This document shows, in pieces, positions 1-9,063 of a stretch of DNA of 25,984 nt. Positions within the stretch are counted from its first letter, which is position 1, and every line of letters starts with the position of its first letter. Source of the DNA: Stramenopiles sp. TOSAG23-6 (taxonomy: Eukaryota; Sar); assembly GCA_900128565.1 (NCBI GenBank), contig LT635989.1:1-25984 (forward strand), given 5' to 3'. The notes under the pieces were generated by a model that worked only from the letters and a program-made list of their open reading frames with translations, had not been told where the DNA came from and searched no databases. Made by a program: the position numbers and the translations under genes.

Positions 1-55
1 CAAAATTTCGTACGAAAAAAAATAAATTCGAAATTGAAAAAAAAATAAAACATAC
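1..55 (-). repeat. Partial intron of the repeated family (5' half), intron 1 of the PIGG-like gene
   Basis: On the minus strand it begins GTATGTTTTATTTTT and runs to the TTTCGTACGAAA palindrome, where the window is cut. It matches the 5' half of the nine complete copies elsewhere in the window. The CTAAC box and 3' end are missing. Confidence 0.85.
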
Positions 56-739
56 GTGTCCTATGTGGTCGAGTCCGAGGTAGTGTAATAGTAAAACATC
101 CCAATCCTGACTTTTTGAATGTATCCAAGTTGGATCTAATTCGTCAATGAGATGCCGTGTAACATTGTTATCAACTTCAGTGAAATCATTTGTGAAGAAA
201 CTCACAGTTCCGTCGGCGCGCAAAAAACGATTTGGAAACAATTTTAACCACGTATCATCGCCGTACATGACAAGTTTTTTTCCAGCTGTGCGTAATCGAT
301 CCAATAAACTATACTCCGAATTCGCTGCTTTATCATCATGCCCATTATCCGAAATATCTTCTGCATTGAAATTGTGAATTACATCAATAAACTTTGGTGT
401 TGAACCAGTAGCTAAAGCCTTGAGACGAGGAAGAGTCACGGTAGGTGTCTGTGCCTCTGCAACATAGGCGTGAGCGCGCTCATTATGAATGAGGGACTGT
501 ACATACGGCATGTTACCTTCAAATGCAAAGTCTGAACGTAGAGCATCTACTAACATAATCACAACACGATCATAAACTGCTTCCATACTTGTCTCAGAAT
601 TTGAGTTATTTTGATTATCTAAGTGTCCGACAGGTTGAGGCATCTGATTGGTATTACTGACATCAAAAAACGTAAAAGAAAACTTTGATACTGCAGCAAA
701 CTGTAAAGCAATAACACCACATAAAAGTGCCAATAACAT
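56..739 (-). CDS. PIGG: GPI ethanolamine phosphate transferase 2 (PIGG/GPI7-like), exon 1, 3' part outside the window
   Basis: This is the first exon (228 codons, phase 0) of an ER-membrane enzyme that adds ethanolamine phosphate to the second mannose of the GPI anchor. The start is the ATG at 739; an in-frame TAA lies just upstream. The product opens with a hydrophobic signal-anchor (MLLALLCGVIALQFAA). It then shows the alkaline-phosphatase-superfamily landmarks of this family: IMLVDALRSDF (metal-binding Asp), TPTVTLPRLKALATG (catalytic Thr region), GKKLVMYGDDTWLKLFP, DFTEVDNNVTRH and the LHYLGLDHIGH metal site. The exon ends exactly at a GTATGT donor after the conserved GH, and an element of the repeated intron family follows to base 1. 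Family length is usually 800-1000 residues, so most of the multi-span membrane part lies off the window. The assignment is strong; PIGO or PIGN are less likely because the GDDTW/DFTEVDNN pattern is PIGG-like. Confidence 0.9.
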
Positions 740-994
740 TATGTATTACTTTCTATGCTGTAGCTTATACATTAACAAACATCATGACGAAAGATGAATA
801 TAAAATTATAGATACTATAATATGGTCAAAAGTCACACAAGTGTTGAGTCGTCTATCAACGACACGTGTCAAACGAAAAGTCAAAGTTCGTTTTTAGCGG
901 TCAGCACAAACACGTGCCAATTCTGCATACTTACCTGGTACAGTGTATACACTTCAATAATAGATTGAGTAGTAGTAATAGCATTGCAGTTAGA
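740..994. other. Divergent intergenic region between PIGG-like and bL28m genes
   Basis: This 255-bp AT-rich stretch separates two divergent start codons, so it should hold both promoters. The only distinct element I see is the 10-bp palindrome GACACGTGTC (861-870), which contains an E-box-like CACGTG core. An open frame extends the bL28m frame upstream to 866, but it starts with GTG. I see no gene here. Confidence 0.4.
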
Positions 995-1528
995 ATGAGT
1001 TTCTTTGGGCGACGATTAGTCAATTCTCTTCCCAAATGCGCTGAATTTGCACGCNGATCATCAGGACACCGTGGCCCTCATCAACAGCAAGTGATGAAGA
1101 GAAGATTAAGAGGACTTTACGCCGGAAAACACATACAGTTCGGTAACAACGTATCGCATTCCAAGCGGCGAACCCGCCGTTGTTGGAAACCTAACGTACA
1201 ATCTAAAAGATTGTGGAGTGTTGCTCTTAATGATTGGCTTAAGTTTAATGTAACAACAACAGCTCTTCGATGTATCGATAAAGCTGGAGGTATCGACAAC
1301 TACTTATTATCAAACACACGAAAAGATCTTGACTCTATTGTTGGAGAAACTGCTAGAAAGCGCATACAGAACGCCCTCGATGGAATAAATGAAGAGAAGA
1401 AGAAGGCATTTGATCGTAGAAATATTGATAATACACGTCAGCGTATGGGATTAACGAAACGTTTTGGGCGCGCTCACCGCTCTGATGTCCACCCTCAAGT
1501 GAAACAGAAATTGAACTTTACCAGTTAG
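995..1528 (+). CDS. MRPL28: Mitochondrial large-subunit ribosomal protein bL28m
   Basis: The 177-residue product belongs to the bL28 family and is expected in the mitochondrial large ribosomal subunit. The ATG at 995 is chosen because it is the first ATG of the frame; the 43 codons before it start at a GTG and look non-coding. The bL28 core is clear: RGLYAGKHIQFGNNVSHSKR, then RTRRCWKPNVQSKRLWS (the basic rRNA-binding signature that in bacteria reads like SHSNRKTKRRFLPNLQKKR), then a C-terminal stretch with TTALRCIDKAGGIDNYLL. The N-terminus is basic (MSFFGRRLVNSLPKC), as expected for a mitochondrial targeting peptide. One ambiguous base (N at 1055) lies in the N-terminal part. There is no intron. 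The stop is TAG. Confidence 0.88.
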   Translation: MSFFGRRLVNSLPKCAEFARXSSGHRGPHQQQVMKRRLRGLYAGKHIQFGNNVSHSKRRTRRCWKPNVQSKRLWSVALNDWLKFNVTTTALRCIDKAGGIDNYLLSNTRKDLDSIVGETARKRIQNALDGINEEKKKAFDRRNIDNTRQRMGLTKRFGRAHRSDVHPQVKQKLNFTS

Positions 1529-1814
1529 AATAGAATTTTTTTTATATAAAGCATACATAATATTTAGATGCTGTTTTTATAATTGTATGTAAGGTAGTGT
1601 ATAGTACTTTATACTTATAATTTATTTTATTTGAGTAACAATAACCACAAAAATGTACGAACTTTCGTCATTCCAAAATTGAATTTTTTACCTACATATT
1701 TTTTCGTAGAAAATTTCGTACGTAACGATTTTGTTTTACTAAAAAAATTGGTATTAAACTTTCCAATCAACTTCTGTCAACACAACAAAATGTAGATGTG
1801 ATGACAAGTAAACC
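1529..1814. other. Convergent 3' intergenic region
   Basis: This is the AT-rich space between the bL28m stop and the stop of the secreted-protein gene. Apart from the decayed intron-family core at 1698-1740 I see nothing distinctive. No ORF of interest lies here. Confidence 0.4.
1698..1740 (+). repeat. Decayed copy of the intron-family core, outside coding sequence
   Basis: The plus strand reads TTTTTTCGTAGAAAATTTCG then TACGTAACGATTTTG. This closely follows the family core (TTTTTTCGTACGAAATTTTG then TACCTAACGATTTTT). It lies about 170-210 bp downstream of the bL28m stop and in sense with that gene, so it may sit in its 3' UTR. I cannot find clean GTAYGT or AATACAT ends around it, so it appears degenerate. 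Confidence 0.55.
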
Positions 1815-2582
1815 TTAAAATTGGAGATAAAAATGGAATGCATGAATATAAGCAAAACCACCAGGTTGTTTGGTGCATTTTTTGTGTGTGTAAGGCGTGG
1901 GCAATTGGAATATAGACATTGATGGTTGACTTAATTTGACATTGGTAAACTGATACGTCATGTATTTTGGAAAAATATTTCAAAAGAAAAATCGTTAGGT
2001 ACAAAATTTCGTACGAAAAAAAAAATCGAATTTGAAAAAAAATAAAACATACATTAAAGGTTCAGAAATTCCCTGTCCATCTTCACCTACAGCTAACCAC
2101 TCTTCTGTCAACATAACAGGATAACCAGTATCGGCATTCTGCCAGATATGGATGTATGAATCTAAAGTTTTGACGATAAATCGTTCGCAGTTTGTGCAAA
2201 TGCCAGAGAGCGACTCATTTCCTTTATAGGTTGCTGTAGAAGGAAACTTTGGTTCTGGCATATTCTCACCCAAGTAGAACCTATTACACTCAGCATATTC
2301 GCCACTTTCAATCATATACTCTTGTTTTGAGTCATAGCGTCGGATGTAACTTCTTCCTGCTTCATAGCCGACGCTGATGTCAGCCCGAGCACGGCGATTT
2401 GTATAGTCATAATAGACTTTTAGTTTTCGCTCCCGATGAGGATATTCTGTGCCCTCCGGTATCTGATGTGCTGTAATTACTAAATCGGCAGAAAATTGTA
2501 GTGGAAAACGAAGTACGGGTGTTAAAGAGTAACCAAAGTGAACAAGTATGAAGCAGAAGAGTAAAACTGACTGTAGCATCAT
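1815..2582 (-). CDS. Conserved secreted protein of unknown function (two exons)
   Basis: The exons are 2053-2582 and 1815-1959, joined across the family intron at 1960-2052; together they give 224 residues ending in TAA. The product begins with a signal peptide (MMLQSVLLFCFILVHFGYS). The mature part looks like a beta-rich lipid- or ligand-binding fold: YYDYTNRRARADI, a YIRRYDSKQEYMI strand pair, several cysteines (AECNRF, GICTNCERF) and IHIWQNADTGYPVMLTEEW. After splicing the frame continues smoothly as EPLMTYQFTNVKLSQPSMSI and FQLPTPYTHKKC to a short C-terminus. The overall pattern recalls ependymin-related or LolA-like secreted proteins in other protists, but that is an impression from memory, not a search. 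It is divergent from the TRANK1-like gene, with about 440 bp between them. Confidence 0.8.
1960..2052 (-). repeat. Family intron (93 nt) in the secreted-protein gene, GT...AT
   Basis: On the minus strand it starts GTATGTTTTATT, contains TTCGTACGAAATTTTG and TACCTAACGA, and ends TTTTTCCAAAATACAT. Phase 2. Exon flanks are TTTAAT and GACGTA. Splicing at GT...AT restores the open frame. Using the next downstream AG (after GTATCAG) leads to a stop within a few codons. Confidence 0.88.
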
Positions 2583-3018
2583 GCCTGCGGAAGAAAAAGC
2601 GTCAGTAAACTCTCACCGTATTCTAAAATAAATATAGTATGTAAAAGCGTAAATATGAATATTGATATCTTAAAGAAGGTAATGAGTTTAATTCCTTTCG
2701 ATGGTCTTTTAGAGTATTCCTCGCATTAAAAGAAGCTCTTTTTTGTCAAGTCAAAATTTTTAATGGTAAAAAAAAGGAAAAAAAAGCACAATAACAATAA
2801 TTTTAGAAATTCAACAATCAATCATTCGCATTCGAATAATAATGACGTCATCGTGTCAAAAATGCTACCAATACGAATTCCTTTCTCAGCTGACTCAGGA
2901 AACTAGTCATTAGGTAATTTTAGTACGTACCATTCTATAACATTCACTATATTCGAAACAAACATTTGCTACTCTCTTGAAAGGAGGTAATTTAACTTGG
3001 TGTTACTTTGATTGCAAC
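2583..3018. other. Divergent promoter region, with a CRE-like palindrome and a possible intron-family remnant
   Basis: This 436-bp AT-rich stretch lies between two divergent genes. It contains the palindrome TGACGTCA (2843-2850), a typical bZIP/CREB-type binding site. It also contains CATTAGGTAATTTTAGTACG (about 2909-2928), which resembles the antisense family core (CGTTAGGTACAAAATTTCG). I see no further gene. Confidence 0.4.
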
Positions 3019-6000
3019 ATGTACTGCAATATGAAAAGATTATTACTATCTATATTACTTATTGCTCTTCTTTGCACCACCGCAGAAGCCGGCAAAAAAA
3101 GAAGAAGGAAAAAAGCAACGTCACTGTATGAAGCTGCAAAGAATGGTTATGTTGGAGTAGTTCGACAACTTCTCAAAGCGGAGAATATTAATGTCAATCT
3201 GGCTAGTATTGATGGAGTTACTCCATTGTATATTGCTTCACAATATGGTCATGCAGGAATAGTTGCACAACTTATTACTGCTGGTGCTGATGTCGATAAG
3301 GCTACTAACAAAGGAGCTACCCCATTGTATATTGCTTCACAGAATGGTCATGAAAATGTAGTTGAAAAACTTCTTGCTCTAGGTGCTGATGTCGATAAGG
3401 CTGGTCGTCTCGGGAAAACACCATTGTATATTGCTTCAGAGTATGGTCATCCAGGAGTAGTTGCACAACTTATTGCTGCTGATGCTGATGTCGATAAGAC
3501 TGATCTAAGAGAATTTACCCCATTGCATGTTGCTTCACATAATGGTCATGCGGGAGTAGTTGAACAACTTATCACTGCTGAAGCTGACGTCAATCGGGCT
3601 AGAGCAGGATTCACCCCATTGATGAGTGCTGCGCGTGAAGGTCATGCAGGAGTAGTTGCACAACTAATTGCTGCTGGTGCAAATGTCCACGAGGCTAGGA
3701 ATGGAGTTACCCCATTGATTTTCGCTTCAGCGAGTGGTAATGTGGAAGTAGTTCAACTTGTTCTTGACGCAGGTGCTGATGTCCATCATGCTGATAAGAA
3801 CGGAGCTACCCCATTGTATGCTGCTGCTTCGTTGAAAGTTCATGAAGAAGTAGGTGCACGACTTATCGCTTCAGAGAAGGGTAATGTGGGAGTAGTTCAA
3901 CTTCTTCTTGATGCAGGTGCTGATGTCAATCATGCTGCTGAGAACGGAACTACCCCATTGTATATTGCTTCAAAAGAAGGTAAGGATGAAGTAGTTGTAC
4001 AACTTATCACTGCTGGTGCTGATGTCAATCAGGCTGATAACGATGGTATTACGCCATTGAGTATTGCTTTAGCGAAAGGTCATGAGGGAGTAGTTAAAGA
4101 ACTTCTCGAAGCAAAGGCAGATGTCAATCAGGCTAATAAAGACAGAGAAACCCCATTGCATATTGCTTCATGGAGTGGTCATGCGGGGGAAGTTGTACAA
4201 CTTATCACTGCTGGTGCTGATGTCAATCATGCTAATAAAACCGGGGCTACAGCATTGTATATGGCTTCATTGAATGGCCATGATAAAGTAATTGAACTAC
4301 TTCTCAAAGCAGATAATATTGATGTCAATAAGGCTGATCAAGACGGAGATACCCCATTGATAGCTGCTTCACGAAATGGTCATGCAGTAGTACTTGGGCT
4401 ACTTATTGGTGCTGGTGCTGCTACTGATGTCAATCAGCCTAACAAAAAAGGTGCCACCCCGTTGTATATTGCTTCACAGGAAAATAAGGTAGAAGTAATT
4501 GAAAAACTAATCGAGGCAAAAGCATATGTCAATTTTGCTGATAACGACGGAGCTACCCCATTGTATATTGCTTCACATAATGGTCATGTTGGAGTAATTC
4601 GACAACTTCTCAAAGCGGAGAATATTAATGTCAATCTAGCTAGTATTGATGGAGTTACTCCATTGTATATTGCTTCACAATATGGTCATGCAGGAGTAGT
4701 TGCTCAACTTCTTAATAAAGAAGCTGATGTCAACAAGACTATGAAAGGCGAATTTACCCCATTGTATGTTGCTTCAGAGTATGGTCATGTTGGAGTAGTT
4801 CGACTACTTCTTGATAAGGGTGCTGGTATCAATCATGCTGATCATCAAGGAATTACCCCATTGTATATTGCTTCACAGAATGGTCGTGTTGGAGTAGTTG
4901 GAGTACTTCTTGAAAAGCATGCTGATGTCAATCAGGCTACTGACGACGGATGTACCCCATTGCATGTTGCTTCAGCACATGGTTATGTAGGAATAGTTGA
5001 AGAACTCATTGCTGCTGATGCTGTTGTCAATCAGACTACTAAAAGCGAAGTTACCCCATTGTTTGTTGCTTCGGAGAATGGCCATGATAAAGTAGTTACA
5101 CAACTTATCACTGCTGGTGCTGATGTCAATCAGGTTGAAAACACCGGAGGTACACCATTGTTTATTGCTTCAAAATATGGTCGTGTTGGAGTAGTTGAAC
5201 TACTTATTAAAGCAGGTGCTAATGTCAACACGGCTAAAAAATACGGAGAAACCGCATTGCTTATTGCTTCACAGAATGGTCATGCTGGAGTAGTCAAACT
5301 ACTTATTGATGCTGGTGCTGATGTCAATCAGGCTGCAGCAGGCGAATATACCCCATTATATGTTGCTTCACATAAGGGTTGTGCAGGAGTGGTTGGGCTA
5401 CTTATTGGTGCTGGTGCGGATGTCAATCAGCCTAACAAAAAAGGTGTCACCCCATTGTATATTGCTTCACAGGAAAATAAGGTAGAAGTAATTAAAAAGC
5501 TGATCGAGGCAAACGCATGTGTCAATTTTGCTGATAACTTCGGATCTACCCCATTGCTTATTGCTTCACAGAAGGGTCATGTTGGGGTAGTTAAATCACT
5601 TCTCAAATCAGATGATATTGATATCAATCAGGCTAATGAAGACGGATATACCCCATTAATGATTGCTTCAGCAAAGGGCAATGGAAAAATTGAAAAGCTA
5701 TTGAAACTAAGGGGACTACAGCCCCTCTTTGATGCATTTGACAAAGTTGGCATACCATCTGCGAGAATCTTGAGTAATAAAAACCCGAAGTTGGTGCAAG
5801 CATTTTCAGAGTTGAACACTCTAAACGACATTATTGAAGGTACTTTCACAGCCCTTGAAAATCTTTGCGGTTCTATGGATTCAATGAATGTAGTAGCCAT
5901 TAAAAACGAAAATAAAAAGATATGGACATCATTTATGGAAGCCTATGAAACAAAACCAAAGTATAAAGATTTCACAAAGCTCAGCAAAAGATTACATAAT

Positions 6001-9000
6001 AAATTTTGGAAAATCATAAAAATCAATTCGTGGATCAATAAATATGAGAGTCCGGGGACACAAGAAAGCAAATCCGGTGAAACTTTGCAGTCTCAAAAAT
6101 CAAAACGTGCCCATCCGAAGCAATCACTTCCCATATCTCAGAAGAAGGAGGCAAGTAAAAAAGACAAAAACAGTGGTGAGAAAACGCAACAACTAAAACC
6201 AAATACGAAGCAATCATTTCCCAAATCTCAGAAGAAGGAGGCAAGTAAAAAAGACAAAAACAGTGTTGAGAAAACGCAACAACTAAAACCAAATGCAACT
6301 GAACAACAGTCGCTAGAATTAATGTGGCAATCAGTCAATGATCAACTACCAAACGAACGATTTAGCTGGGAGCAACAGAAAGCAACAGTTGAAGCAAAGG
6401 AAGTAAAAGACAGTCTGTCTATAACTTTAAGTAATGGTATTGCTAATGATATTCCAATGCAAGCCATGGGGGGTACTGCGTCTGCCGCAAGAGCCGATGA
6501 TGAACATATTGATTCTGCAGCCAATGCTGAACATATTGATCATAAAGTACAGGAGTTGTATGAAACAACACTTGGGTCACCCGTTGCAAAGATTGTCAAA
6601 GGAAATGGAGGAGGAGGAGGTGGTAGTACCAGTTTAAGCAGGCGACAAAGAAAGAAGAAAAATAAAAGAGAAATGCAACGTTATAAAACAATCTTGAAAA
6701 ATACTCGTGTTGAGTATAGAAATCCTGTGGCGAAATGGATAGAAACTGCAGGAAAAACAGAATTGAAACAATTTGCAAACATTGTGCAAAATATTTATTA
6801 CCCAAATCGCAATCATAAGAAAATATTACAAGGCTATAAGGGTGAGTATGGTAACTTTGTGATAGAAGCTCGTCTGGATAAAGCTGCACGTGTTTTATTT
6901 GAGCTACGAGGAAAGGATGATGATGGACATGTAAATCCGGCAGTCATTCATCGAGTTGTATTAGATCATGACGATGTACCACACTATGCTAGTCAAATTG
7001 CGCATAATCTTAGTTCTCCAGATATGATATCAATGGATGCAGAATCAAAGGGAGCAGAAGAGGCAAAAGAATCTAAAGAAGTTGCATCAGATATGAAATT
7101 TCGGAAAAATGCAGGCGCTGTGAAACGATTTTTCTTTGAACCTAATGAAGACTTTGAATGGTTACATCAGGATAAGAGAGCAATGGATCGCTATCAACAG
7201 TTAGAAGATACACAAAATAAGCTGGTGCAGATGAATGGATATCTAGCGATTCAAGGCCGAAGTGGTACAGGTAAGTCTATTGTGTTATTACATCGAATGC
7301 TACGCTGGCATTATTATCAACAAGGAGAAGTTGAAGCTAACGAAACGAAACGCGTGTATACTCAAGTATATATTGCAAAATCGAAACTTCTTACAGATGC
7401 AATAAAGAATAAAGTATCACCTGATGAGTGTGATGCAAAATATGCGAAAATGAAGTTTTTACCACTTGTTGTTTCTAAGGCAAATCCTGAATTTACTACA
7501 CTACTAGTATATTTAGAGAATGAGACAAAGCCTTTAGACCATGAGCCTGAGCGTGTGTTTTCAGAGGATATGCGTGTTGATTTCATATTGTTCAAGAAAT
7601 GGTATGATGGGGAGCACGGATTTAAACCAATCCAAAGGCGAAGTAAGCTTACATTCTCTGCACTAACAGTGTGGACACAAATACAATCCATTATCAAAGG
7701 TTCTTTACAAGCATTTAAGAGTGGTAAGCCATTGACTAGAGAAGAATATTTGGCATATAATGGACGCAAAGTACCGTTTAAAAAAGAGGAGCGAGAGGTG
7801 ATCTATGCTGTATATGAACGTAGTCAAAAATCATATGGCCTCAACAAATATGATAATGGTGATCGTGTTTTACAATTAGCTCGGAGGCTTAATAGAAAAG
7901 ATACTGGATGGAAAAGTGGAATACATCCTTTTGATCGTGTTTATGTAGATGAAGTGCAAGATTTAACTCCAGCTGAACTTGCATTAATTTTTATGGCTGT
8001 TGGTGAGAATCCAAAAGCAGTTACTGTAGCAGGTGATGTAGCCCAACAAGTCACTGCCGGTGTAGAGTTTAAATTTAGTGATGTTCTGACAGTAATGAAT
8101 ATGCATAAAATAAACCCTGCATTTCGTAAACAAAAGGAAACTTTTAGAGCAGACGCAAAAATATTGACTGAAAACTTCCGTACACATCAAGGTGTGCTCA
8201 AACTAGCAAACTATTTTATTAATCTTCTCAGAAAGGACTTTTATTTAGAAAATGCACTTGAAGAACATAGTAAAAATATGGGGCCTCCTCCAGCGACATG
8301 GGTAACTACTATTGAGCAACTTTTGGTAGAGTTGGGTGAGAAATCTAGTGCATTGTTGCTTTTCATAGATGATACTTCAAAACAAGCATTCCGTCAGTCG
8401 AAAGCATTTCAAAAACTAATGGAAAAAAAACAGCAAACAATACTTATGTTTACAGTTGTCGAAGCAAAAGGTCTTGAATGGGAACATGTTGTTCTTGTTA
8501 ATTTCTTTTCAACGCCGAATATGAGATGGAATACAAAGCATATTTCAAAGGACCCCGATACTAAACATTTGTTAAAATTGATTTACACGGGAATAACACG
8601 ATGTCAGAGTCGTCTTTTTATCGTCGAAACTAATCCATTCAAAGGTTCTCACCCAGCACTCGGTAAAATAAAAGACTCAACTCAAGTGTATCATCAAACG
8701 TGTGAAGCACCAAAACTAGCATTAAACCAATTGCAATTGAACCAATTTGGTATGATTAAACAAGGTTTTATGTTGGTATCAATGGCACTTAATGGCGAAG
8801 GCGATCAATACCAGTTTTTGTCACAAGCTGCAAATGCATTTGCATTAGCAAATAGGGAGGACTTAGCTGAAAGAGCTATTGCAACTAACTATTGTATGAA
8901 TAGCTCTCTTGCATTTCGAAATGAGGAAAAACTTGTATTATTTGTAAGTAATTGTATTAAATGTGGAATGTATAGTAAAGCAAAGCAAGAGGTGGTCAAG

Positions 9001-9063
9001 TGGTATAGTAAAAATCCTCTTCATATTGATTATTTGAAAGCAATAGAAGAAAAAATTCAATAA
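3019..9063 (+). CDS. TRANK1-like protein: signal peptide, long ankyrin array, UvrD/Rep-type superfamily 1 helicase
   Basis: An intronless gene for about 2014 residues. The first ATG in frame is at 3019; a second at 3031 is equally possible. The N-terminus looks like a cleavable signal peptide (MKRLLLSILLIALLCTTAEA) followed by GKKRRRKK. Roughly 25 ankyrin repeats follow (about residues 35-905, consensus GxTPLYIASxxGHxxVVxxLLxAGADVNxA). Next comes a charged linker with a 30-residue tandem repeat and a GGGGGG patch, then a region ending in EARLDKAARVLFELRGK and VLDHDD that also precedes the helicase in TRANK1-type proteins. Helicase motifs: Walker A GRSGTGKS (about 1413), DEVQD (about 1644), GDVAQQV, NFRTH (about 1719), EAKGLEW (about 1815) and TGITRCQSRL (about 1857). 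These are intact, so ATPase activity is plausible. Substrate and compartment are unknown. The order ankyrin-helicase matches TRANK1; the signal peptide is unexpected for a helicase. Confidence 0.88.
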   Translation: MYCNMKRLLLSILLIALLCTTAEAGKKRRRKKATSLYEAAKNGYVGVVRQLLKAENINVNLASIDGVTPLYIASQYGHAGIVAQLITAGADVDKATNKGATPLYIASQNGHENVVEKLLALGADVDKAGRLGKTPLYIASEYGHPGVVAQLIAADADVDKTDLREFTPLHVASHNGHAGVVEQLITAEADVNRARAGFTPLMSAAREGHAGVVAQLIAAGANVHEARNGVTPLIFASASGNVEVVQLVLDAGADVHHADKNGATPLYAAASLKVHEEVGARLIASEKGNVGVVQLLLDAGADVNHAAENGTTPLYIASKEGKDEVVVQLITAGADVNQADNDGITPLSIALAKGHEGVVKELLEAKADVNQANKDRETPLHIASWSGHAGEVVQLITAGADVNHANKTGATALYMASLNGHDKVIELLLKADNIDVNKADQDGDTPLIAASRNGHAVVLGLLIGAGAATDVNQPNKKGATPLYIASQENKVEVIEKLIEAKAYVNFADNDGATPLYIASHNGHVGVIRQLLKAENINVNLASIDGVTPLYIASQYGHAGVVAQLLNKEADVNKTMKGEFTPLYVASEYGHVGVVRLLLDKGAGINHADHQGITPLYIASQNGRVGVVGVLLEKHADVNQATDDGCTPLHVASAHGYVGIVEELIAADAVVNQTTKSEVTPLFVASENGHDKVVTQLITAGADVNQVENTGGTPLFIASKYGRVGVVELLIKAGANVNTAKKYGETALLIASQNGHAGVVKLLIDAGADVNQAAAGEYTPLYVASHKGCAGVVGLLIGAGADVNQPNKKGVTPLYIASQENKVEVIKKLIEANACVNFADNFGSTPLLIASQKGHVGVVKSLLKSDDIDINQANEDGYTPLMIASAKGNGKIEKLLKLRGLQPLFDAFDKVGIPSARILSNKNPKLVQAFSELNTLNDIIEGTFTALENLCGSMDSMNVVAIKNENKKIWTSFMEAYETKPKYKDFTKLSKRLHNKFWKIIKINSWINKYESPGTQESKSGETLQSQKSKRAHPKQSLPISQKKEASKKDKNSGEKTQQLKPNTKQSFPKSQKKEASKKDKNSVEKTQQLKPNATEQQSLELMWQSVNDQLPNERFSWEQQKATVEAKEVKDSLSITLSNGIANDIPMQAMGGTASAARADDEHIDSAANAEHIDHKVQELYETTLGSPVAKIVKGNGGGGGGSTSLSRRQRKKKNKREMQRYKTILKNTRVEYRNPVAKWIETAGKTELKQFANIVQNIYYPNRNHKKILQGYKGEYGNFVIEARLDKAARVLFELRGKDDDGHVNPAVIHRVVLDHDDVPHYASQIAHNLSSPDMISMDAESKGAEEAKESKEVASDMKFRKNAGAVKRFFFEPNEDFEWLHQDKRAMDRYQQLEDTQNKLVQMNGYLAIQGRSGTGKSIVLLHRMLRWHYYQQGEVEANETKRVYTQVYIAKSKLLTDAIKNKVSPDECDAKYAKMKFLPLVVSKANPEFTTLLVYLENETKPLDHEPERVFSEDMRVDFILFKKWYDGEHGFKPIQRRSKLTFSALTVWTQIQSIIKGSLQAFKSGKPLTREEYLAYNGRKVPFKKEEREVIYAVYERSQKSYGLNKYDNGDRVLQLARRLNRKDTGWKSGIHPFDRVYVDEVQDLTPAELALIFMAVGENPKAVTVAGDVAQQVTAGVEFKFSDVLTVMNMHKINPAFRKQKETFRADAKILTENFRTHQGVLKLANYFINLLRKDFYLENALEEHSKNMGPPPATWVTTIEQLLVELGEKSSALLLFIDDTSKQAFRQSKAFQKLMEKKQQTILMFTVVEAKGLEWEHVVLVNFFSTPNMRWNTKHISKDPDTKHLLKLIYTGITRCQSRLFIVETNPFKGSHPALGKIKDSTQVYHQTCEAPKLALNQLQLNQFGMIKQGFMLVSMALNGEGDQYQFLSQAANAFALANREDLAERAIATNYCMNSSLAFRNEEKLVLFVSNCIKCGMYSKAKQEVVKWYSKNPLHIDYLKAIEEKIQ
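3142..3276 (+). repeat. Ankyrin DNA segment duplicated at 4579-4713
   Basis: This 135-nt segment is repeated at an offset of 1437 nt with only about seven differences by eye. It encodes LLKAENINVNLASIDGVTPL and flanks. Other ankyrin units are much more diverged, so this copy pair is recent or homogenised. Confidence 0.85.
4396..4545 (+). repeat. Ankyrin DNA segment duplicated at 5395-5538
   Basis: This segment (GLLIGAGA through VNFADN) recurs about 1 kb downstream with few substitutions and a 6-nt (two-codon) length difference. It is a second recent internal duplication in the ankyrin array. Confidence 0.85.
6118..6297 (+). repeat. 90-nt tandem repeat (two copies) in the linker of the TRANK1-like gene
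   Basis: Units 6118-6207 and 6208-6297 are nearly identical and in frame. Each encodes a basic 30-residue unit containing SQKKEASKKDKNS and EKTQQLKPN. The segment joins the ankyrin and helicase halves and is probably disordered. Confidence 0.9.

Noticed and set aside
866-994. Upstream extension of the bL28m frame
   Set aside because: The frame begins with GTG, and the 43 extra residues look non-coding; the ATG at 995 gives a sensible N-terminus.
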